Positions 56,576 through 64,000 of a DNA stretch of 64,000 nucleotides are shown here, piece by piece. The translations under genes and the position numbers were made by a program. Location: contig NC_063019.1 in NCBI RefSeq assembly GCF_020509005.1, forward strand, positions 4,154,001 to 4,218,000, in the 5' to 3' direction. Position 1 is the stretch's first letter, and every line of letters starts with the position of its first letter. The stretch comes from Fulvia fulva (lineage: Eukaryota > Ascomycota > Dothideomycetes > Mycosphaerellales > Mycosphaerellaceae). The notes beneath the pieces are model-generated. The model made no database searches. It was not told the origin of the DNA and was given only the letters and a program-made list of their open reading frames with translations.

Positions 56576-57866
56576 ACGTACTTTACTACCGAGCGGGCTA
56601 TACTACCGAGCGGACTACTTTTACTAAGAACTATACTACTTCTACTTTAATTACGACGGTATCTTAACACGACGACATCCTATAGAATCGTTACTAGGAG
56701 GACAATTCCTCTTTAGATTCTTCGCTATCTAGTAAGTCTACTTAATAGGTACGTACGTTATACCCCGACTTACTATATCGCTTATAGCGTCGTAGCCTTA
56801 GTACTAGCCGAATACTATCTAGCGACTCTCTACTTACTTCCTACCTCTTAGTATCCTCTAGCGGTATTAATTACGACGCCTTATCAAAGGTTAGAGGCCC
56901 TCTATATTACGGCGGTACTTAGGGTAGTCTATTATCCGAAGTGAGCCTAGATAAGGCTCTACTAGTATAAAGCTTACGAGCTTTACGACCTCATCTTTTA
57001 CCTATTTAGGTAAGCCGGCAGCGCGGGTCTAAGCGGGCCGCTTACGTAGCCGTAATACTCTAGACTAAATATACTTACGCTTTCGTACTTTCCGCTATAT
57101 AAGGGCCTCGTTAGACTTACGTAGCTTACTAATCTCGCTTTATATAAGAGCTATCTAATACGCTATCTCTCTACTTCCTCTCTATTACCCTATTAAACGA
57201 CCTTCCTCTTTCTACTACGCCTTTCTAAGCCCGTAACGACGCTCTAAGACGTAATAATACCTATTATAAACCCTATCTCGTCGAAGTTATAGGTGTCCTA
57301 GTTAAGGATACTATACTTCTCCCTTATATTACGTATAAGTAAGAACTACTTCTCGATAACGTCGAGATCTTCTATTAGGACTCGCTAACGATCGTATCTA
57401 CGTGTTATATGAACCTTTAGCTCACGATACCGCCTAATAAACCTATCTGTCCGATTAAGACTAGCGGGCTTAAGACCCTTCTCTTATAGTAATAAATCGG
57501 CTATTACTCGTATACTAGCCTTTAATAGCGGGAAACCTCTAAGATCTAGCTCGAGTATATACTTAAGTATCACCCTCTCTTCTAGCTCTATAAGCTTCTT
57601 CGAATTGGGCTCGTAGTCACCCCGAGGAGGTCGTCTATTCAATCGATACCCTAGTATAGTTCGAGACGCGTCGTATACCTTTATAGTAAGTCGATTCGTA
57701 ATTATCGCGTCGCGTTTCGTGGCCTAGATAGCTAAGGTCAGTTTGGCCTCGTTTGAAGACAATATACGCTATAATAGTGGTTATATAGCTATATCTATAG
57801 AAGTAGTACTGTTCTTAGTAAAAGTAGCCCGCTCGGTAGTATAGCCCGCTCGGTAGTAAAGCACGT
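56576..57866 (-). mobile_element. Fot1/pogo-type DNA transposon, left copy
   Basis: 1,291 bp bordered by TA (56574-56575, 57867-57868). Terminal inverted repeats of about 69 bp start ACGTACTTTACTACCGAGCG and contain a tandem CTACCGAGCGGGCTA word. Transposase runs on the minus strand: HTH CENP-B-like region and a DDE start. It is the inverted equivalent of 58504-59794, with the same length and the same internal MITE. RIP-mutated. Confidence 0.88.
56907..57055. mobile_element. TTACGGC-ended MITE inside the left Fot1/pogo copy
   Basis: 149 bp, starts TTACGGC and ends GCCGTAA, bordered by TA. Same position and length as in the right copy. Confidence 0.82.
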
Positions 57867-58124
57867 TACTAGATATTTCGTTTTAAATAAAGAACTTAAA
57901 GAAGAATAGCTTGTTTAAGGCGTAAGGTAGTAGTAGAAGCTAGTCTTAGAGGCTCGAGACTATGAAATTAGATTAGATATAGAGAAAGAGGAGAGAGTTA
58001 TAACGGAAAGAAGATAAGCTTTTATATTTACTATAAACGATAGGCCTATAACTAGGATAAGTACTAATATATTAATATCAAAGCCTAAGATAATAATAAG
58101 CCGAAATAACCCTAGGAGTAAATA

Positions 58125-58375
58125 GAATAACCCCTAAATAACTAGAGTAACTAGTAATATATCAATAGCTAGGTAATAATAAACCTAAATAAGTCTATAA
58201 ATAACTAGAATAACTAGTAATATATTAATAACAAGGTGATAATAACTCTAAATAACCCTCTGAATAACTAGGATAATAGTAATACGTTAGTAACGAGGTA
58301 ATAGTAAGACTTAATAACCCCCTACATGACTAGAGTAATAGTAATACATTAATAATAAGCTAATAGTAAGTCTGA
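58125..58375. repeat. Minisatellite, about 62-bp unit, four or more copies
   Basis: Units start ATAACCC-like and contain AATAACTAG, TAGTAATA, and end in a TAATA(G/A)TAAG-like word. Weaker units extend to both sides. It lies in the 637-bp spacer between the two Fot1/pogo copies. Confidence 0.7.
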
Positions 58376-58503
58376 ATAATCCTATAGATAATCCTAGAAA
58401 TAGGTAGAATAACTATAATAACTAGAATGACTAGATTATATTATAAATAAAGAATTAAAGATTACTACCTCAGTATCCGTACCGATATATTAAATAATAT
58501 ATA

Positions 58504-59794
58504 ACGTACTTTACTACCGAGCGGGCTATACTACTAAGTGGGCTACTTTTACTAAGAACAGTACTACTTCTATAGATATAGCTATATAACCACTATTATA
58601 GCGTATATTGTCTTCAAACGAGGCCAAACTGACCTTAGCTATCTAGGCCACGAAACGCGACGCGATAATTACGAATCGACTTACTATAAAGGTATACGAC
58701 GCGTCTCGAACTATACTAGGGTATCGATTGAATAGACGACCTCCTCGGGGTGACTACGAGCCCAATTCGAAGAAGCTTATAGAGCTAGAAGAGAGGGTGA
58801 TACTTAAGTATATACTCGAGCTAGATCTTAGAGGTTTCCCGCTATTAAAGGCTAGTATACGAGTAATAGCCGATTTATTACTATAAGAGAAGGGTCTTAA
58901 GCCCGCTAGTCTTAATCGGACAGATAGGTTTATTAGGCGGTATCGTGAGCTAAAGGTTCATATAACACGTAGATACGATCGTTAGCGAGTCCTAATAGAA
59001 GATCTAGACGTTATCGAGAAGTAGTTCTTACTTATACGTAATATAAGGGAGAAGTATAGTATCCTTAACTAGGACACCTATAACTTCGACGAGATAGGGT
59101 TTATAATAGGTATTATTACGTCTTAGAGCGTCGTTACGGGCTTAGAAAGGCGTAGTAGAAAGAGGAAGGTCGTTTAATAGGGTAATAGAGAGGAAGTAGA
59201 GAGATAGCGTATTAGATAGCTCTTATATAAAGCGAGATTAGTAAGCTACGTAAGTCTAACGAGGCCCTTATATAGCGGAAAGTACGAAAGCGTAAGTATA
59301 TTTAGTCTAGAGTATTACGGCTACGTAAGCGGCCCGCTTAGACCCGCGCTACCGGCTTACCTAAATAGGTAAAAGATAAGGTCGTAAAGCTCGTAAGCTT
59401 TATACTAGCAGAGCCTTATCTAGGCTCACTTCGGATAATAGACTACCCTAAGTACCGCCGTAATATAGAGGGCCTCTAACCTTTGATAAGGCGTCGTAAT
59501 TAATACCGCTAGAGGATACTAAGAGGTAGGAAGTAAGTAGAGAGTCGCTAGATAGTATTCGGCTAGTACTAAGGCTACGACGCTATAAGCGATATAGTAA
59601 GTCGGGGTATAACGTACGTACCTATTAAGTAGACTTACTAGATAGCGAAGAATCTAAAGAGGAATTGTCCTCCTAGTAACGATTCTATAGGATGTCGCCG
59701 TGTTAAGATACCGTCGTAATTAAAGTAGAAGTAGTATAGTTCTTAGTAAAAGTAGCCCGCTCGGTAGTATAGCCCGCTCGGTAGTAAAGTACGT
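58504..59794 (+). mobile_element. Fot1/pogo-type DNA transposon, right copy
   Basis: 1,291 bp bordered by TA (58502-58503, 59795-59796), with the same 69-bp terminal inverted repeats. The plus frame at about 58,640-59,240 reads through stops: a CENP-B/HTH-like part (ELEERVILKYILELDLRGFP) and YNFDEIGF near 59,081, the first catalytic Asp region of pogo/Fot1 DDE transposases, then VVTGLERR. The rest of the DDE domain is missing, so it is an internally deleted, RIP-mutated copy. Confidence 0.88.
59315..59463. mobile_element. TTACGGC-ended MITE inside the right Fot1/pogo copy
   Basis: 149 bp, reverse complement of 56907-57055, TA-bordered. Confidence 0.82.
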
Positions 59795-60002
59795 TATAAG
59801 TTACTATATAGGCTAAAGACTATAATAGATATATTAGTCTCCGCTATTTAGTATTTCTTTAAATATATAGGAGGAGGTAGTATTTATAGATTAGCTTAGA
59901 TATTTGTTTAAGATGAATAATACTACTACTAGTATCTCGAGGAATAGCTATTTAGTTAGAACAAAGGCTATAGCTATAGAGATACTAGTTAATATAGCTA
60001 TA

Positions 60003-60107
60003 TTACGGCTCCGCTAGTATAAAGCTTACGAGCTTTACGACCTCGTCTTTTGCCTATTTAGATAAGCCGGTAGCGCGGGTCTAAGCGGGCCGCTTACGTA
60101 GCCGTAA
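60003..60107. mobile_element. TTACGGC-ended MITE, shortened copy
   Basis: 105 bp with the same ends but lacking about 40 bp near the left end; shares GTATAAAGCTTACGAGCTTT and the GGGCCGCTTACGTAGCC end. Confidence 0.75.
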
Positions 60108-60420
60108 CATTTCGTAAAGCTCCCCTAGGGTCTAGGGTTCGAATACTAAGTACTAAAACACCTCGCTAGGATTTTCGGCCGTTAGGCTTACGGGCGTAGC
60201 TATTACTTACTTTCTACTTACTACGTACGGGCGTATCTACGTTACTATCGTCGAAGCGTATATCTTAAAGCCGCCTCCGGGCGTATTCACTTTAGTACGT
60301 AATAGGGGCTAGTTATAACTAGTACGTAGGGTCTAAAGGTAAAGCGAGTAAAAAACAGATTACGCCCGGGGGCGCGTTATCTTAGGTACCGAGACGTTAC
60401 CCTTAGCGGGAGGGCTAGTG
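60108..60420. other. RIP-textured sequence between two MITE copies
   Basis: About 310 bp without ORFs or terminal repeats; origin not recognised. Confidence 0.4.
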
Positions 60421-60572
60421 TTACGGCAAAACTTAGGGTAGTCTATTATTATCCGAAGTAAGCCTAGATAAGGCTCCGCTAGTATAAAGCTTACGAGCTT
60501 TACGACCTTGTCTTTTGCCTATTTAGGTAAGCCGGTAGCGCGGGTCTAAGCGGGCCGCTTACGTAGCCGTAA
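60421..60572. mobile_element. TTACGGC-ended MITE, full copy
   Basis: 152 bp, starts TTACGGC and ends GCCGTAA; a duplicated ATT accounts for the 3 extra bases over the 149-bp copies. Confidence 0.78.
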
Positions 60573-62660
60573 TAAGCTACTATAGTTATTAGACTAAACA
60601 ATTCGTTTAATATAAATATAGCTACTACGTACTTAAAATAGGTCGTATAGTAAGGGGACGGTAATTCGTCTAGAATAAATACTACTAGGGTAGCTACTAA
60701 ATATACTAACTATAGAAGGAGGACTATACTCGACTTTAGTTATACTAACCGATTACGCTCCTTAATATAATAGGTAAGGTCCTCGAGAAGATAGTAGCCT
60801 AGAGGATTACGCGAATAGTTAAGGATAACTACCTACTCCTAGTAATATAGATAGGCGGATAGAGCTAACGGTTAACGCTAATAGCGATAGAACTAATTAC
60901 GGAATAGATCTAAACCCTCTAGTACTACGGTAGGAACTAGGTAGTATTACTACTCTCTCTCGACATCTTAGGAGCGTTTAATAATGTCTTATACTAAAGG
61001 CTTATCTATATCCTACGATAGAAAGGTGTCCCCCTCTAGGCTATAGAATTTGTCTACTCCTTCCTCTAAGACCGGACGACGAACATCCTTCTCGGAAGGT
61101 ATAGATCCGATCCGATAAAAGTAACGACTAGGATTCCTTAAGGGTCTACTCTCTCCCCTATCCTATTCCTTACCTTTATAGCGGACCTTATCCTACTACT
61201 AACCTCCCCGTAGACCTTAGTATTAGGATTCGTTAACGATACTAAAATCCTCGCCTAGTCTAACTCTATAGAGGAGAACTACCGCCTACTCGAGGAGAGA
61301 CACTAATAGTACGAGGAGTAGGTAAGTAAATATAGCGCCCGTTTTGCTCTAGAGAAATACTAGCTTATATACTTTAGTAAGGTAAAGACGTACTATAATA
61401 TAGAGGTAGTAGTAAATATCTAGGGATACGAGACGAAATCTTCTAGCGAGCTTAAGGTTCTAGGGATCTAGCTCGACTCGAAGCTAAGCTAGAACCTATA
61501 GATTCAGAAGGCCCTAGACCGAGCCCGGACTAATAAGGCTTCGGTAAAGAGACTAATAGTATCTACCTAGGGGGCGACGTTTAAGAAGGCGAAGGTAATA
61601 TATAAGGTAATAGTAAAACCAGTAATACTTTACGAAGCGTAGATATAGGCTACGGGCGGAGCGGGTAAACTACTCCCGAGGCGGATAGAGTAACCCCTTA
61701 ACCGCGCGTAGGCGGGTAACCTACGACGGCTACTAGAGGCCTATAGGACAATACCGACGGATATAGTAGAGATAGAGACCGGAACACCCCTAATAGCCTA
61801 GTATATAAGGGGAATAAGAACCTAGTACGCCGCGAAGACAAGTAACTATCTAGTATAGACTACTATCTAAGAGGTAAAGAGGAAGATTACGAACCGCTAC
61901 TAGAGAGGACCTAGATATAAGATAAGCTAAAGGAGGGCGACCTTAAGACCTTCGTAGCCGTATAGGTAAGTACTAAAGAGTAGGAGCGGAAAGTAGAGGA
62001 GTAGAGAGTCCGCTAGGCCTATAGAAGTAAGGTAAAGACCTAGAGCCTCGTAGAATAAGTAGCGAGCTACCTATAGGAGTAGGAATAGAAAAAGAGACTC
62101 CCTAAAACAATAGGCCTAATAGTACTTCGAACCTTCTAGAGAGACAACTACTAACTATATAAGGACCTTACTAGGGCCGAAGTAAGTATAGCTATCTAAA
62201 TCAGGTCCGAATATATCGGGTTAAGGGCCTATCTATTTAGAAGACACGTACTAGATATCGAGAGCTTAGCTTACTAATATAGCTACCTATCGTAAAACCT
62301 AGAGTATATACTACTACAATACCCGTAGTAGGTAAGCGGTAGGGATACGTAGAGATATTAAGTAGAGAGAAGGGACTATAAGTCCCTTATTAAAGACAAA
62401 GGTAACATCCGCCGGATTATACGGTAGATACTACGATAAGGTTTCTTCTAATAATTTAGGCTAGTAAAGGAGACGGAAGAGTAGCTAGATAAGAGGCGGA
62501 AGCTAGAGGGGTTATAGATAGGGTAGTTATTAGGGTAGGCCTATAATACTAGCGTACCCTTAATAAGGAAAGCGTAAGGTATAGGGACGAGAGACAGGAC
62601 CTATAGGAGAGAGGAGGGGTTTTTACCGACATAGTTTCCCCTTTATATATAGCAAACAAG
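60573..62660 (+). mobile_element. Tad-like LINE (non-LTR) retrotransposon remnant
   Basis: The plus frame at about 60,955-62,100 reads, through many TAG/TAA stops, a LINE reverse transcriptase: SLDILGAFNNV, then RIP-stop-GSTLSPILFLTFIADLI (the GxPQGSxLSP block) and FVNDTKIL at the catalytic box (normally F-x-D-D). A thumb-like KVLGI and an ATFKKAKVIYKVIVKPVILY segment follow, as in fungal Tad/I-clade elements. No LTR or terminal repeats. The 5' endonuclease part is not recognised. Heavily RIP-mutated. Confidence 0.8.
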
Positions 62661-62760
62661 ATGGTATAGCTATATAGGCTATAGGGCACTATAACAGCTT
62701 AATGAAATATCTATCTATTTGAATATACTAACTTAACGTTTAGAACAAATACTACTAGAC

Positions 62761-62807
62761 TAGCTACTAGGCTAGCTACTAGGCTAGCTACTAGGCTAGC
62801 TACTAAA
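62761..62807. repeat. 12-bp tandem repeat, four units
   Basis: TAGCTACTAGGC repeated four times (last unit diverged). Sits in RIP-textured sequence downstream of the LINE. Confidence 0.85.
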
Positions 62808-63213
62808 TAGGCTAACTTATTATTTAGAACGAAAGCTAATATACTATCTATATAAACCTAGCTACTTAAGGAGCTAGTTAAGATACTTATACTAAGGATA
62901 AAGCCTTAATCTATATTAAGACTTTAACCCGTATAGGCTTTTTCTTAGTTCGTTTATTTTAACTATTTATATCTACGTTCTTAGCAAAAAGTTGGTCTTA
63001 TTAGTTACTCTCTACGCCTTTTTAAGCGCTGGTTTAATAGACCTACTATCTACTACTATTAGGTCTTTATTTACGACAAGAACGGGCTCTTTCTAGCTCT
63101 ATAAGGTCTTCTAGTACATCTAATTTAGGCTCTTCGTCTATAACGATAGCCACCTTCTTTTATTTTATCTTAGAAGTCTACTAGTATTTGTTAAAGTTAG
63201 TAAGTTAAAGACG
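62808..63213. other. RIP-textured sequence without recognised features
   Basis: TpA-rich, no coding frame; ends at the LTR of the copia element. Confidence 0.4.
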
Positions 63214-63438
63214 TATTGAGAACAGGACACGAATTGCGTAGCCGTAAAAGATAGGAATTACAGATTATGTGAATGAAGAAGGACCTAATAGGATAGCGTG
63301 TATCTATGTACAGTATCGCTAGTTGATCGTATAGGTGTTTTAGGAGGGACAGCTGTACTCAGGACTTGACTAGCAAGTCCTGATTACTAATCCCCCCAAG
63401 CACCTAATGTTGACCCTATGACCTGCATATTCTCAACA
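63214..63438 (-). repeat. 3' LTR of a Ty1/copia element
   Basis: About 225 bp. On the minus strand it starts TGTTGAGA after a polypurine GAGTGGGAG; the other end reads TATTGAGA on plus, consistent with TGTTGAGA changed by TG to TA. Left boundary is tentative. Confidence 0.6.
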
Positions 63439-63472
63439 CTCCCACTCAGGTCAGAAGGTCTCAAACAATCCC

Positions 63473-64000
63473 TTATACAAGCTGGAGCTGCCTTACAAAG
63501 TTTTGAAACTGCTGGCCATTAAGGGGCTTAGTCAGCCCATTAGCAACCATGTCCTTTATGTAGCAGTAATCCACTACAATCTTCCTTTGCCACCAGAGAT
63601 TCCTGACATAGTGGTATGCCACATCAATATCCTTTGACCTGTCATGGACATGGGCATCTTTGACAAAGGTCAAAGCTGCTTGGTTGTCACCCATAAGCTT
63701 CACGGGTCTCAGCTCATCAACAGTACTTTTGCTTGCCTTGATCCTAGGTTGGAATGAACACTCTCCAACCAGGTCAGGACACATCATCTCTCTAAGGACT
63801 GCAGCAAGAAACTGTGACTGCTTGGCTGCTGCATTCATGGCCATGAACTCAGCCTCTATTGTTGATGTAGCAACAGACTTCTGCTTCCTACTCATCTAGG
63901 ACATAGGTGATCCACAAAGGAACTACACATGTCTAAGGATTGAGACTCTGTCTGCCTTGTCTATGGCATAATCAGAATCTGAGTATCCCTAGAGAATACC
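63473..64000 (-). pseudogene. Ty1/copia pol, RNase H end, runs off the window
   Basis: Minus-strand frame from the right edge to the stop at 63473. It reads GYSDSDYAIDKADR (RNase H core), then SRKQKSVATSTIEAEFMAMN, LMGDNQAALTFVKD, a HDRSKDIDVAYHYVR block and ANGLTKPL, the standard copia RNase H series. Three or four TAG codons near the edge (after L, HV and PMS) sit at positions usually Gln or Trp. The last 140 codons are uninterrupted. RIP is light compared with the neighbouring island. Confidence 0.88.

Noticed and set aside
58600..59800. Possible long non-coding inverted structure as a CRISPR-like or centromeric array
   Set aside because: The units are a Fot1/pogo transposon with terminal repeats and TA borders; no short regular spacers.

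Overview
The window reads as nuclear DNA of a filamentous ascomycete (Pezizomycotina). Evidence: short 50-60 nt GT-AG introns, a HET-domain gene, two UstYa-like (DUF3328) genes, Ty3/gypsy chromoviruses and a Fot1/pogo transposon, and heavy repeat-induced point mutation (RIP). RIP here converts CpA/TpG to TpA and leaves CpG alone. A Dothideomycete is my guess, not a demonstrated assignment.

Layout. Positions 1-22,500 are a GC-balanced gene block: a truncated Ser/Thr-rich membrane protein (-), a HEI10/CCNB1IP1-type meiotic RING protein (+), proteasome chaperone UMP1 (+), a UBL3/MUB-type prenylated ubiquitin-fold protein (-), a short unknown gene with an in-frame TAG (-), an F-box protein (+), a decayed HET gene (+), a class I methyltransferase (+), an unknown protein (+) and a DUF2786 protein with one frameshift (-). 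Positions 22,540-50,600 are one RIP-mutated island of nested LTR retrotransposons: element A1, abutted by element C, which holds element A2, whose 3' LTR holds element B. Target duplications and LTRs resolve A2 and B to the base. Positions 51,000-55,560 are an unmutated accessory island with an Argonaute-like fragment, two convergent UstYa-like oxidase genes and two copies of a small inverted-repeat element, one lying on the start of a UstYa gene. Positions 55,600-63,200 are a second RIP island with two equal-length Fot1/pogo copies in inverted orientation, four copies of a TTACGGC-ended MITE, a minisatellite and a Tad-like LINE. The right edge holds the 3' end of a lightly mutated Ty1/copia element.

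How it works together. The left genes are mostly housekeeping (proteasome assembly, membrane-anchored ubiquitin fold, meiotic crossover control), with decay at the HET and DUF2786 genes nearer the island. The UstYa pair is what remains of, or the edge of, a secondary-metabolite locus; UstYa proteins act in ribosomal-peptide cyclisation and related pathways, but no precursor peptide or partner enzyme is visible. The clearest system-level observation is that all three LTR families carry a 9-nt sequence, 2 nt after the 5' LTR, complementary to the likely 5' end of their own transcript. This is the hallmark of Tf1-type self-primed reverse transcription.
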